A stretch of 64,000 nt of DNA from JANNPJ01 sp965200525 (GCA_965200525.1 OZ241368.1:4960001-5024000); one strand, 5' to 3'; counted from the stretch's first letter, positions 18,546-26,896 are shown. Made by a program: numbers and translations. The notes: a model not told the origin generated them from the letters alone.

Positions 18546-18596
18546 GGCCTGCCTGTCTCTGGAACATGCGCCGTCTTGTGCGCACGACCCAGATCG

Positions 18597-18945
18597 TCAG
18601 GAACGTAGGCAGTTTTCCGCGCGGTCGGCCAGCGCTGAGATCGTCAGCAGGCCGTTGAGTTCGAGAGTTACGTTGCGGCGGATCAGGGGCTCGACTTCGG
18701 CGACGTACCGGGTGATGTCTGCCTGGTGTTCGGCGGTCTTGCCGTCCGGATTGTTGGTCCGTGACTGCACCCGCTCGAGTAGCGTCGCCAGCGGGACGTG
18801 GAGGTAGATCACGTGCTCGAACCGGTCGTAGAAGCGGCCCTGGTTCTGCGCTGTCCCGCTGACGGCAACGGTGGAGTGTGCCCGTCGAGCAGCGTGCTCA
18901 TCCTGTGCTCGTCCCAGATCGCGGGCAGTTCCCAGACGGTCGAGA
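18597..18945 (-). pseudogene. Truncated duplicate of the P-loop kinase gene at 23168-23611
   Basis: The C-terminal half is nearly identical to the intact gene at 23168-23611, e.g. IYLHVPLATLLERVQSRTNN in both. The 5' half decays: the stretch corresponding to the middle of the protein has small indels (18870-18940), and the Walker A region is missing, with the sequence running into the end of the K+ channel gene. A 71-residue frame from an ATG at 18812 remains but would lack the ATP site. The two copies are in the same orientation, about 4.2 kb apart. Confidence 0.8.
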
Positions 18946-18959
18946 CAGGGCTCTGCCGG

Positions 18960-20744
18960 TCAGGGGCGGCCGAACCGGCGCCAGATCCAGCTGTCGGCCC
19001 GATGCAGGCCAGAAACCACGTAGGTGGCTGCCGATTCAGCCATCATCGTGCTCTCCATCGCGCGCCGGGACGAACCCGGGCCGACCAATAGCACCTCGTC
19101 ATCCGCGACCAGAACGACGTCGTCCGGAGGGCGGAGGGTGGACTCGCCGGCGTGCAGCAAGAGCAACGGGCTCACCGGCAACCGCTGCTCGCGGTCCCGC
19201 GGATCCCGCAGCAGATTGCCGAGAGTCACCTCGCCCGCCTGGACCAGCGGCATCAGGGCCGGCGCCTCGACCGGGTTCAGCCGCACCTTCCACAGGTCCG
19301 GCATTCGCCGGCCGCACTCGGTGGTCAGATGGTCGATCAGGTTCAAGGCCCATTCCTCGCCCTGGGCCGGCATCTCCTGAAGGAACCGCCACAGCAGGGG
19401 TGTGCTCAAGCGGGCGTAGGCCTCCCGGGCCACCACCTCGCTCGGCACTAACAGGATGTCGATCTTCATGGCCGCGAAGAGCGGGGCGTTGGCCGGCTGG
19501 TTCTGCCGGGCCGCGGTGTACAGGTTCGGATTTTTCCGCCGGGCCGCGGCAATCAGCGACAGGTTGGTGGTGTCGTTGTCGGTGCCGGCGACGAACGCCA
19601 CCGCCTCATGCACCTCGGCCTGGGCCATCACCTTCGGCTCCGAGGCATCGCCGAACACGATCGTCGGATGGGCGCTGTGGGCCGGGTCGGAGTCGATGAT
19701 CGTCACCTCATGACCGTCGGCCTCCAGGTCGGCGTGCAGCTCCTGTCCGAACCGGCCGTAGCCGCACAACACCCAGCGACCCCGGGCCGGCGGATCAACC
19801 CGGTCCGGCAAGAGCGCCCCGGGGCCGCCCTCGAACCAAGTCAGAAGCTGGTAGGTGGCCGGCGCCTTGACGGCCAGCTGCAGGTGATCGCCGAAGCGGT
19901 CGAACGGGTTGACGACGGTCGGCGTGCCGAACGCTTGCATCCGCTCCTCGATCGCCGTTGACAGTGTCCGGGAGATCACCGGCAGCTCGGGGCGCAGCAA
20001 CCGGGCCGTCATCGTCACGGCCAGGTTGGCCTCGTCGTCGTTGGTCAGGGCCACGACGCCCTCGCAATAGAAGTGGTGCAACCCCGCCGCCTCCAGGTGG
20101 TTCGGATTGCGGGCATCCGCGACCAGACCCGGAACGTCCGCGTTGTACGGGTTGACGTCCAGCGAGTCGATCCGCTGCGGTGAGACGTCAATCGCGACGA
20201 ATCCGCGACCGAGCGCGTCCCAGGACCGGCCGAGCAGCTCCCCGGTGTTGCCGTAACCGGCGATCAACAGGAACGGCTCGTGCAACCGCTTCACCTTGCG
20301 GGTGAACCGCTGCATGGCCAGGGCATTGCGGAAGGCCCGGTCCTGGATCAAGGTGAGCACGGTGCCGATGGCGTAGGCCCAGCCGATCACGGTCACGAAG
20401 ATCGATACCAGCACCCACATGCGCTGAACGGTGGTGAACGGGTACGGCAGCTCCCCGAATCCGATCGTGGAGGCGGTGTAGCTCATGAAGTAGAACGCGT
20501 CGAAGAAGGTCATCCGGTAGGTGTGGCCCTCGGCGTCCTGGCCCGGGATCAGCACCAGTCCGAGTACCGTGACCGCGAAGATCAGGATGAGGATGATCAG
20601 CGGAGCCCTCATCCGGCGCAGGACGAGGAAGATCGTGGCCTCGGTCTGGATCGGCACGTCGGAGTCCACCTTCTCGCGGCGACCGACCACCGGCTCGGCG
20701 TCGTCGCCGAACAGTCGTTGCCAGAACAGCAACAGCCCGCTCAT
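18960..20744 (-). CDS. Two-TM potassium channel with two RCK (TrkA-N) domains
   Basis: 594 residues from the ATG at 20744; an upstream ATG would add about 70 Cys/Pro/Arg-rich residues unlike the family. Two membrane helices flank a pore loop whose filter is TASTIGFGELP (near residue 90); the variant TIGFGE replaces TVGYGD. RCK1 starts at FLLIAGYGNTGELLGRSWDA and RCK2 at GRWVLCGYGRFGQELHADLE, both with Rossmann GxGxxG signatures, and a TrkA-C-like end follows (DDVVLVADDEVLLVGPGSSR). It should conduct K+ across the plasma membrane under nucleotide control. The DUF6394-like gene lies 68 nt upstream on the same strand. Confidence 0.88.
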   Translation of the reverse strand: MSGLLLFWQRLFGDDAEPVVGRREKVDSDVPIQTEATIFLVLRRMRAPLIILILIFAVTVLGLVLIPGQDAEGHTYRMTFFDAFYFMSYTASTIGFGELPYPFTTVQRMWVLVSIFVTVIGWAYAIGTVLTLIQDRAFRNALAMQRFTRKVKRLHEPFLLIAGYGNTGELLGRSWDALGRGFVAIDVSPQRIDSLDVNPYNADVPGLVADARNPNHLEAAGLHHFYCEGVVALTNDDEANLAVTMTARLLRPELPVISRTLSTAIEERMQAFGTPTVVNPFDRFGDHLQLAVKAPATYQLLTWFEGGPGALLPDRVDPPARGRWVLCGYGRFGQELHADLEADGHEVTIIDSDPAHSAHPTIVFGDASEPKVMAQAEVHEAVAFVAGTDNDTTNLSLIAAARRKNPNLYTAARQNQPANAPLFAAMKIDILLVPSEVVAREAYARLSTPLLWRFLQEMPAQGEEWALNLIDHLTTECGRRMPDLWKVRLNPVEAPALMPLVQAGEVTLGNLLRDPRDREQRLPVSPLLLLHAGESTLRPPDDVVLVADDEVLLVGPGSSRRAMESTMMAESAATYVVSGLHRADSWIWRRFGRP

Positions 20745-20811
20745 CGAGGGGTCCGCGGGCCGGCGTCGTCCTCCATCGACGTCCTGTCCGCTGTCGACGT
20801 TCTGTTCACCG

Positions 20812-21198
20812 TCATCGACGCCGGAACGACAGGGTCTCGGCCACCAGCAGCACGACCGACACCAGGTTGGCCAGCAGGGCCCCGCCGGACAGCGAGACCA
20901 CGCTGGCCGTGGAGTGTGCGGTGATGCCGGCCGAGGACGCGTTCTCGGCCAGTGCCCAGACAACCGCGGCCGCGATCAGCTGCAGGTCGGCCACGAGGCT
21001 GGTAGCCAGGTGGACGGCTCCGATCTGGGTTCGATCACCGAACTTGAGCACGGTTGCGATCAGGCTGACGATCACCGCCGCGAACAGCTCGTAGACGTTG
21101 TGCAGGTCGGGGTTCGAGATGTCGCCAATGAAGAAGCCCAGGTTCAGCGTCGCGGCGAGCAGCACGAAGAAGCCGAAGACAACCTTCTCCAGGTTCAT
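20812..21198 (-). CDS. DUF6394-like membrane protein
   Basis: 128 residues from the ATG at 21198, which starts the conserved MNLEKVVFGFFVLLAATLNL. Four hydrophobic segments span the protein, with the conserved stretch SNPDLHNVYELFAAVIVSLI and then KFGDRTQIGAVHLATSLVAD. I recall this pattern as DUF6394, a family often found beside ion-channel genes. Here it is in the same operon as the K+ channel (68 nt apart), so a role as an accessory membrane subunit is plausible but unproven. Confidence 0.75.
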   Translation of the reverse strand: MNLEKVVFGFFVLLAATLNLGFFIGDISNPDLHNVYELFAAVIVSLIATVLKFGDRTQIGAVHLATSLVADLQLIAAAVVWALAENASSAGITAHSTASVVSLSGGALLANLVSVVLLVAETLSFRRR

Positions 21199-21325
21199 CA
21201 CGCCTCCGGATTGAGGGGCAGGTGGATCTTTGGTTCCACATCGATTTTCGCTGCCGGGTTGATCCCTGATCCAGCCACGATTCGCGCGCGCATGCAAGTG
21301 GCCCGGCCGGGCGCCGCCTTCATCG

Positions 21326-22396
21326 TCAGTCCAGCGACGCGAAGGTTGAGTTTGGGCTCCACCGGACGCGCTCATCGAAGCCGTAGGCGAGTCGTTGGGT
21401 GGGTAGGCGGTGGCGGGGGCCTGCTGAACGCCGCCCTGGTCGTGCCGGTAGAGCCGCTGCCAGCAACGTGACGCAGATCAGTGCGAGGCCGGTGACGGCC
21501 AGAGCATCGAGGTGCTCGCCCAGGACCGTGACGCTCAGTGCGGTCGCCGCGGCCGGCTCGGCCAGCATCAGGGTTGAGGCCCTGGGCACGGAGACGGTGC
21601 GCAGCGCGTGACCGTAGAGCCGGTAGGCCCCGGCCGTGGCAGCCAGGCCCAGGTACAGGGCAACCCCGGCGCCGGCGGGGGACAGGAGCCAACCGGCGGG
21701 ACCGGCCATCAGGATCGGTGACATCAAGATCCCGGATCCGGCGAAGACCAGTGCCATCGTGGTTGCCGAGTTACCGCCGTTGGCAATGAGACGGGCCACG
21801 AAAGTGCTGAAGCACGCCAGAGCAGCACCGGCCAGGAGGCAGTACCCGATTCCCTCCACGACGTGCTCTCCCAGCCGCATCCCGTTCACGACCAACAGGG
21901 CGCAGCCCGTGATGGCGCCTGCGGTCGTGATGGCCCATCGCCTGGTGAGCGGGGCGCCGCTGAGGCGGGCGATGAGCCCGGCGAATACGGGGGTGCTGCT
22001 CATCAGCACCACGGACGTCAGGGCCGGACCGGCTTCCTTGATCGCCGTGAAGTAGGTGAGTTGATTGAGGGCCATGGCCACCGCGGCCAGGCTCAGCCAC
22101 AGGTAGGCCCGGGCAGGGGCCACCACCTGCCGGACGGCCCCCGGGCGCACGGCCACAGAAACCAGGACGACCCCGCCCACTGCTGCGCGCGCCGCCGCCA
22201 GAGCGAGGGGGCTGGCGCCTGCCGGAGCGAACGATGCGGCCGTCCCGATGGTGCCCCACAACGTGGCGGCCAGCACCGCCGACGCCGGCCCGGCCGACGA
22301 CGATGTGCCTGTGTGAGTGTTCGGGCCGCCGCGCCGGGTGGAGTCAGGACGTACGAAATTGACCCTGACCGCGGGCAGGGTTTGGATCACATGCAT
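21326..22396 (-). CDS. EamA/DMT-family exporter
   Basis: 356 residues from the ATG at 22396 (GGGGGA ten bases upstream); a TTG at 22417 is an alternative. About ten hydrophobic helices form two EamA repeats, starting ASAVLAATLWGTIGTAASFA and ending ALAVTGLALICVTLLAAALP. The second repeat carries the usual AEPAAATALSVTVLGEHLDA. Members export amino acids or metabolites, but substrate cannot be read from sequence. The C-terminal 35 residues are basic and cytoplasmic. A perfect hairpin lies just upstream at 22442-22461. Confidence 0.88.
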   Translation of the reverse strand: MHVIQTLPAVRVNFVRPDSTRRGGPNTHTGTSSSAGPASAVLAATLWGTIGTAASFAPAGASPLALAAARAAVGGVVLVSVAVRPGAVRQVVAPARAYLWLSLAAVAMALNQLTYFTAIKEAGPALTSVVLMSSTPVFAGLIARLSGAPLTRRWAITTAGAITGCALLVVNGMRLGEHVVEGIGYCLLAGAALACFSTFVARLIANGGNSATTMALVFAGSGILMSPILMAGPAGWLLSPAGAGVALYLGLAATAGAYRLYGHALRTVSVPRASTLMLAEPAAATALSVTVLGEHLDALAVTGLALICVTLLAAALPARPGRRSAGPRHRLPTQRLAYGFDERVRWSPNSTFASLD

Positions 22397-23163
22397 TATC
22401 TGGAGTCCCCCGAACAAACGTACCCGCCGTTAATATGTGACCGTCGAATCCCCATTCGACGTCACGATCCATAAACATACTGCCCGGGGCTCTGATGCGT
22501 CGTCGAATTTCCTGTGGGCGCGCCCGCTGGGGGCTCCGCTGAGGTGTACCAGCAGGTGTGTCAGTTTGATGATTTTCTGACCTCAGAGAGAATCGTTGGA
22601 AGTGGATCATGGGGCCTTGCGGGTCGGGTCATCAGTTCGGGAATCACTGTGACTCGGTGTCGGCCAGATGATTGTGATTGCGCGCAAAGAGTTTTCGTCG
22701 TTGGCATTGCGTTGGTAGGAGTGCGCTTCCTGGGTGCCACAGCCCCCCGTAGGGAGGCGGGCCCGTCGGTGTCGGGCGGGCGAGTCGGCATCTCTCTGCA
22801 GTTCGAGGGCCGAAGCGAGATGGCTATGCCTACTCTCGCGTAGGCACGTTCATCTGCGCTTGGTCTTATTGATTGGCGCGTCAATTGCCGTCACCGGAGC
22901 GAATCTCGGCGGGTCTCCCGACCTCCGCCGCGCCTGATTCCGGACTCAGGATCAGTTCGTCTCACGGCGGCCGATTTCCCGTGTAATCAGGTGGGAGGAC
23001 TGGTCCGCCCGTGCTGGGTGCTGTTCGTGTTTCGGGCCACCAGTCGCGGCGAGATTCCTGCAGCTCCTGCGGGCCGGCGCGACAGCGGCGATCACACCCG
23101 CCGGTGCGGCCAGGGTTGCGTACAGACCGACGTTGAGGACAGGCGCCGAGCTCGCCGTGATGC
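22397..23163. other. Intergenic region upstream of the EamA gene
   Basis: About 770 nt without a supportable gene. Near its start is the hairpin described separately. The remaining reading frames are short and lack a ribosome binding site or family match. Its right end abuts the intact kinase gene, whose truncated twin lies 4.2 kb to the left. Confidence 0.4.
22442..22461. promoter_or_regulatory. Perfect inverted repeat CGTCGAAT-CCCC-ATTCGACG
   Basis: An 8-bp perfect stem with a 4-nt loop, 46 nt upstream of the EamA start on the minus strand. It may be an operator or a 5' leader hairpin. The base composition just around it is AT-richer than average, as expected for a promoter. Confidence 0.4.
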
Positions 23164-23167
23164 CTGC

Positions 23168-23611
23168 TCAGGAACCTAGGCAGTTCTCCACGCGGTCGGC
23201 CAGCGCTGAGATCGTCAACAGGCCGTCGAGTTCGAGAGTTACGTTGCGGCGGATTAGGGGCTCGACTTCGGCGACGTACCGGGTGATGTCTGCCTGGTGT
23301 TCGGCGGTCTTGCCGTACGGATTGTTGGTTCGCGACTGCACCCGCTCGAGCAGCGTCGCCAGCGGGACGTGGAGGTAGATCACGTGCTCGAACCGGTCGT
23401 AGAAGCGGCCCTGGTTCTGCGCCGTCCCGCTGACGGCAATGGTGGTGTGTTCGGCGAGCAGCGTGCTCATCCTGGGCTCGTCCCAGAGCGCGCCGGGCAG
23501 TTCCCAGCCGTCGTAGTCGGTGTCGACTGTCGTGTGGCCGCGCCGGGCAAGAGCCGCGAGCAGGGTGCTCTTGCCGGCACCTGACATTCCCGTGATCAGC
23601 ACTCGGGCCAT
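23168..23611 (-). CDS. AAA-type P-loop kinase-like protein
   Basis: 147 residues. Walker A is GMSGAGKST near residues 8-16, at the very start as in adenylate and shikimate kinases. VDTDYDGWELPG follows, and a probable Walker B/lid region VIYLHVPLATLLERVQSRTN with the basic residues of an NMP-kinase-like lid. These small ATPases are common in actinobacteria and mostly uncharacterised; a sugar or nucleotide kinase role is possible. The nearly identical C-terminal half is duplicated at 18597-18945. It is divergent from the ArsR operon at 23714. Confidence 0.8.
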   Translation of the reverse strand: MARVLITGMSGAGKSTLLAALARRGHTTVDTDYDGWELPGALWDEPRMSTLLAEHTTIAVSGTAQNQGRFYDRFEHVIYLHVPLATLLERVQSRTNNPYGKTAEHQADITRYVAEVEPLIRRNVTLELDGLLTISALADRVENCLGS

Positions 23612-23672
23612 GCTTCAAGGCTATGTCGCGCCAGCAGGTCGGCCTACCGCGGGTCAGGCTGATCACATATCT

Positions 23673-23704
23673 GTACCTTTACGGTTACGTACCCGAACGG
23701 GTAC
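23673..23704. promoter_or_regulatory. Two adjoining 16-bp operator-like elements upstream of arsR
   Basis: GTACCCGAACGGGTAC (23689-23704) is a perfect palindrome with a 2-nt centre. It is directly preceded by the related GTACCTTTACGGTTAC (23673-23688). The pair ends 9 nt before the ArsR-type start at 23714, so binding there would block initiation, the usual autorepression of ArsR proteins. Confidence 0.65.
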
Positions 23705-23713
23705 TCTTCCGGC

Positions 23714-24031
23714 ATGGATGCGGTGCTGCAAGCCCTGGCCGACGGGAACCGGCGCACGGTGCTGGAGATCCTCCGAGATCACTCCGCGACGGCGGGTGAG
23801 CTGGCGGCGGCGCTGCCGGTTGCCCGGCCGGGGGTTTCCAGGCACCTGCGGGTGCTGCGGGAGGCGGGCCTGGTCGACGTACGCAGCGAAGGGCAGCGCC
23901 GCATCTACAGCCTCCGGCCGGAGGCGCTGATCGAGGTGGACGACTGGCTGGCGGCCTACCGCGCGCTCTGGCAGAACCGCCTCGACGCCCTGAGCACCGA
24001 AATCACTCGTGGGAAGAGAGAACGTCGATGA
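23714..24031 (+). CDS. ArsR/SmtB-type transcriptional regulator
   Basis: 105 residues. The winged HTH covers residues 5-80: ALADGNRRTVLEILRDHSAT, then AGELAAALPVARPGVSRHLR and VLREAGLVDVRSEGQRRIYS. No metal-binding Cys motif of the ELCVCDL type is present, which matches the subgroup paired with SRPBCC genes. It overlaps the SRPBCC gene by 4 nt (ATGA) and probably represses its own operon through the palindromes just upstream. Confidence 0.9.
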   Translation: MDAVLQALADGNRRTVLEILRDHSATAGELAAALPVARPGVSRHLRVLREAGLVDVRSEGQRRIYSLRPEALIEVDDWLAAYRALWQNRLDALSTEITRGKRERR

Positions 24032-24519
24032 ACATCAGCGCAACCATGCGGACGCTGGCGGGGACCCGTGGAGCGGTACGGGTCGAAGGCGTCTACGACA
24101 CCGACATCGACGACCTGTGGGAGGCGTGCACGAAGCCTGAGCGGCTTGCGCGCTGGATCGCCGATGTCGAGGGCGATCTGCGTCTCGGTAATGAATTCAA
24201 AACCCGCTTCACCAGCGGATGGGAAGGAAGCGGGCGCGTGCAGGAGTGCGAGCCGCCGCATCGTCTCGTGGTGATCACGCGCGAAGCGGGCGAGTCGGAA
24301 GACGCCGTCATCGAGGCCACACTGAGCTCCGACGGCAAGGGGACTCGCCTGGTCGTCGAGGAACGAGGCTTGCCCGCAGACAATTTGCCCGCCTACGGCG
24401 CCGGCTGGCAGGTCCATCTCGAGGATCTGGCCGCCCAGCTGGCCGGCGGTGAACGCTGCGACATGAAGGCGCGGTGGGACGAACTGATCGGCGGCTACCG
24501 AGAGTTGGCGATCGGCTGA
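24028..24519 (+). CDS. SRPBCC (AHSA1/START-like) domain protein
   Basis: 163 residues. The Bet v1-like fold is indicated by VRVEGVYDTDIDDLWEACTK, WIADVEGDLRLGNEFKTRFT and RVQECEPPHRLVVITREAGE, with the C-terminal helix WDELIGGYRELAIG. AHSA1-type proteins bind hydrophobic ligands, and in actinobacteria many are encoded directly after an ArsR gene, as here and again at 63303. The ligand is unknown. The stop overlaps the VOC gene start (TGATG). Confidence 0.88.
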   Translation: MNISATMRTLAGTRGAVRVEGVYDTDIDDLWEACTKPERLARWIADVEGDLRLGNEFKTRFTSGWEGSGRVQECEPPHRLVVITREAGESEDAVIEATLSSDGKGTRLVVEERGLPADNLPAYGAGWQVHLEDLAAQLAGGERCDMKARWDELIGGYRELAIG

Positions 24520-24914
24520 TGTCCGCGAAGATCAGACTCTCCAGCATCACGGTGAACGCCCCGGACGCGATCGAACTTGCGAAGTTCTACGCCGAGATTA
24601 TCGGCGGCGTGGCCAAGGGCAGCTCACACTGGGCAGCCGCCGTCGGAGCGGACAGCTTCATCGCCTTCCAACGGGATGAGAACTTCCGGCCGCCCGAATG
24701 GCCCACCGGCACGGCACCGGCGCAACTACACCTCGACTTCTACGTCGAGGACCTCGCCGCCAGCGAGGCCCGGGTTCTCAGTGCCGGGGCGACTCGCTTC
24801 GACAACCAGCCGAACTCCGACCACTGCTTCGTATATGCAGACCCGGCCGGCCATCCGTTCTGCTTGTCTACCTGGGACGGCCCACAGATGGCCCAGGATC
24901 TAAGCGAGCAGTGA
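24519..24914 (+). CDS. VOC (glyoxalase/bleomycin resistance) family protein
   Basis: 131 residues from the ATG at 24519 that overlaps the SRPBCC stop. Two VOC half-folds are seen: ITVNAPDAIELAKFYAEIIG, then AQLHLDFYVEDLAASEARVL and a C-terminal FVYADPAGHPFCLSTWDGPQ. The positions of His and of the final acid are compatible with a metal site, but residues vary too much to call a reaction. Third gene of the ArsR-SRPBCC-VOC operon, which ends at the terminator at 24941. Confidence 0.88.
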   Translation: MSAKIRLSSITVNAPDAIELAKFYAEIIGGVAKGSSHWAAAVGADSFIAFQRDENFRPPEWPTGTAPAQLHLDFYVEDLAASEARVLSAGATRFDNQPNSDHCFVYADPAGHPFCLSTWDGPQMAQDLSEQ

Positions 24915-24940
24915 ACGTCGTCCGCAGCACCTCCACGGAT

Positions 24941-24969
24941 GAACGCCCAGGCTGTTGGCCTGGGCGTTC
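24941..24969. terminator. Bidirectional hairpin terminator
   Basis: GAACGCCCAGGC and GCCTGGGCGTTC pair perfectly over 12 bp with a TGTTG loop. It lies between the convergent VOC gene (ends 24914) and the DUF397 gene (ends 24999), so it can serve both strands. Confidence 0.8.
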
Positions 24970-24998
24970 CTCTGTTCGGCGGTGCAAGACCCAGCTGG

Positions 24999-25202
24999 CT
25001 AGAGCAGTTGGTCGAACTCGCCCTTCTTGGCTCCGCTGATCCAGGCTGCAAATTCCGTGCGGGTGAAACCGAGGACGGGGCCCTCGCCTTGGTCCTTCGT
25101 GTCCCGTACTTCGACGGCTTCATCGTGTCGGCGCAGCTCGACGCAGTTGCCGTCACCTGATGATGCGCTGGCCTTGACCCATGGGGTCGGGTCGTTGCTC
25201 AT
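24999..25202 (-). CDS. DUF397 domain protein
   Basis: 67 residues. The pattern WVKASASSGDGNCVELRR, then AVEVRDTKDQGEGPVLGFTR and TEFAAWISGAKKGEFD is the complete DUF397 domain. DUF397 proteins are encoded next to Scr1-type HTH regulators throughout actinobacteria and have been proposed to form toxin-antitoxin-like or developmental regulatory pairs. Its ATG overlaps the stop of the regulator at 25199-26044 by 4 nt. Confidence 0.9.
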   Translation of the reverse strand: MSNDPTPWVKASASSGDGNCVELRRHDEAVEVRDTKDQGEGPVLGFTRTEFAAWISGAKKGEFDQLL

Positions 25203-26044
25203 GTCAGGAACTCCTCGATGCTGATGGACTGGGCCCGGATGAGGTCGAATCTCTCGCCGTAGCTTCGAACCAACTGTTCCTTCTCCTCGTACCGGCCGAT
25301 GCCCAACGATTCGAGGTAGACGACGTCCGTTGACTCTCCGCTGTCCTCATCCTGGGTGTTGACGATGGTGTACGCACCTCGCATGGCGGCGTGTGCGCCA
25401 GCGTCCCACGGTAAGACAAGGACCTGCACGTGGGGAAGACGGTTCATCACTCGTAGGTGTTCGAGCTGGTCAGCCATGACGCCCTCGCCGCCGACAAGCC
25501 GCAAGATGGCTCCGGGACCCATGACGGCAACGATCTGCAGCGGGACATCACGGCCGAGAGCAACTCGTTGCCGCTCGGCTCGCAGTTCGACCTGACGATC
25601 AATCCCGTCAGGCTGCTGGCCGTCGGCTTCGGCGACGGCTCGGTGGTAGGCCTGCGTTTGCAGTAAGCCGTACACCAGCTCCGGGTCGTAGGTGCGGACG
25701 TTCGACGCTGCGCCCTCCATCTCGATCAGCGCCCCCAGGCGTGACGGCATGAGGTCGGAGTACTGCTCCCAGAAGCTTTCGACGCTGGTCTTCTCGGCCA
25801 GCTCGACCAGCGCGTCGGTCTGCTCGGCGTTGGCCTTGTACATCCGGCAGAGCGCGAGAATGTCGCCTTGCTTGACCGGGCTCCTGCCTTTCTCCAAGCG
25901 GTAGAGCTTGTCGCGGCTGACGATCTTGGTGCCGGCAACGTCGACGGTGCTGAAGCCGGCTGCTTCTCGCAATGCTCGGAGTTTGCGTCCCAATGATTTG
26001 CGAGCCGCGCCCGAACCGGTGCTGGTCCCCGTTCCAATCCCCAT
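25199..26044 (-). CDS. Scr1-family (DUF5753) HTH regulator
   Basis: 281 residues. An XRE-type HTH occupies residues 17-75 (LGRKLRALREAAGFSTVDVA, LYRLEKGRSPVKQGDILALC), followed by a DUF5753-like domain: VRTYDPELVYGLLQTQAYHR, ILRLVGGEGVMADQLEHLRV, and VVYLESLGIGRYEEKEQLVR. This is the standard partner of DUF397 in actinobacteria. Three 14-bp-spaced CTGTCTTRC repeats lie 59 nt upstream of the start and may be its binding sites. Confidence 0.9.
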   Translation of the reverse strand: MGIGTGTSTGSGAARKSLGRKLRALREAAGFSTVDVAGTKIVSRDKLYRLEKGRSPVKQGDILALCRMYKANAEQTDALVELAEKTSVESFWEQYSDLMPSRLGALIEMEGAASNVRTYDPELVYGLLQTQAYHRAVAEADGQQPDGIDRQVELRAERQRVALGRDVPLQIVAVMGPGAILRLVGGEGVMADQLEHLRVMNRLPHVQVLVLPWDAGAHAAMRGAYTIVNTQDEDSGESTDVVYLESLGIGRYEEKEQLVRSYGERFDLIRAQSISIEEFLT

Positions 26045-26102
26045 GCCGCAAATCCTGGCACCGCCGGCGAAAGTCCAACAGAGGCTCGATCAGACATTTT
26101 GC

Positions 26103-26139
26103 CTGTCTTACGAAACCTGTCTTGCCAGTTCTGTCTTAC
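26103..26139. promoter_or_regulatory. Three CTGTCTTRC direct repeats, 14-nt period
   Basis: CTGTCTTAC (26103-26111), CTGTCTTGC (26117-26125) and CTGTCTTAC (26131-26139) are spaced exactly 14 nt apart. They lie between the divergent regulator (start 26044) and the small gene at 26262, in the only sizeable gap here. They could be an operator array for the Scr1-type regulator. Confidence 0.55.
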
Positions 26140-26261
26140 CGATTGAGTGTTGATGTTGTGCGAAGCCTGGCGCGACGCTTATGTGGACGGGCTCGCCGGC
26201 CCTCGCCCGAATCGACCCGGCGGGCTCGTCGTCCATCCGATCAGACGATGAGGAGTTGCAG

Positions 26262-26579
26262 GTGAACGTACAGACGGGGGTCTGGACCGGGGAACTGGTG
26301 CTGGAGCTGCGCAATGGGCGCGACTGGTCCGTGGGAGATGCGGAGGTGAGCGTCCGTCGGGACACGGTGGTGCTGCGTCACGACGGTCGGTGCCTGGCTG
26401 TGCTGGATCGCGATCAGCTGCGGGACTGGCTGACCGCCGCCGAGCCGCAGCCGCTCGCGGTGGACGAGGCCATCTGGTCGGTGGACACGGGCAGCACATT
26501 CATCGCGGTCATGGCCGGCAGCAGCCCGCGGTTCCGGGTGACCCGTGAATCACTGGCCGACCTGGTGGCGGTCATCTGA
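26262..26579 (+). CDS. Small protein, family A copy 1
   Basis: 105 residues from a GTG with GAGGAG seven bases upstream; an ATG at 26181 is an alternative. The segment VVLRHDGRCLAVLDRDQLRD matches VEVWYDEHCCAALDRDLLRE in the protein at 27112-27435, as does the C-terminal half, so the two are paralogues. The family appears beta-rich with a short LDRD.LR.WL helix. I do not recognise a named domain. The stop overlaps the family B gene at 26579 by 1 nt. Confidence 0.75.
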   Translation: MNVQTGVWTGELVLELRNGRDWSVGDAEVSVRRDTVVLRHDGRCLAVLDRDQLRDWLTAAEPQPLAVDEAIWSVDTGSTFIAVMAGSSPRFRVTRESLADLVAVI

Positions 26580-26896
26580 TGGGCACCGAAGTCGTCGGCC
26601 CGTCCTGGAACGCGCCGCCGTGGGCGGAGGCGTGCACGATCGACGAGGAGGCCGTTATCTACTCGTGCGTCCTGGGTCGGATGAGGGATCTGAACGGCGG
26701 TGACCTGAGCGTCGAGCTGGTCCAGCGGGATGAGCTGAGCACTACCGCGGGCACCGTCTCGGTCAGCCGGCGCCCGGCGTATCTGCGGGTGGCCGGGGAG
26801 CTGATCGCGGCAGAGGGTGCTGCCAGGTTCGCCGCGATGCTAAAGACGGCCAGTGACCTGATCGACCAGGCGCCGACCCGATCGTCAGGACAGTGA
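26579..26896 (+). CDS. Small DUF6907-like protein (family B, copy 2)
   Basis: 105 residues. The best-preserved copy of family B: RDLNGGDLSVELVQRDELST, VSVSRRPAYLRVAGELIAAE and GAARFAAMLKTASDLIDQ. It is coupled to the family A gene (TGATG). Copies at 4768, 39173 and (broken) 30400 share the core. A basic beta sheet ending in a helix suggests a nucleic-acid- or protein-binding role, but nothing shows which. Confidence 0.75.
   Translation: MGTEVVGPSWNAPPWAEACTIDEEAVIYSCVLGRMRDLNGGDLSVELVQRDELSTTAGTVSVSRRPAYLRVAGELIAAEGAARFAAMLKTASDLIDQAPTRSSGQ

Noticed and set aside
22514..22843. Short frames in the gap upstream of the EamA gene
   Set aside because: No start signals or recognisable domains; composition is not gene-like.
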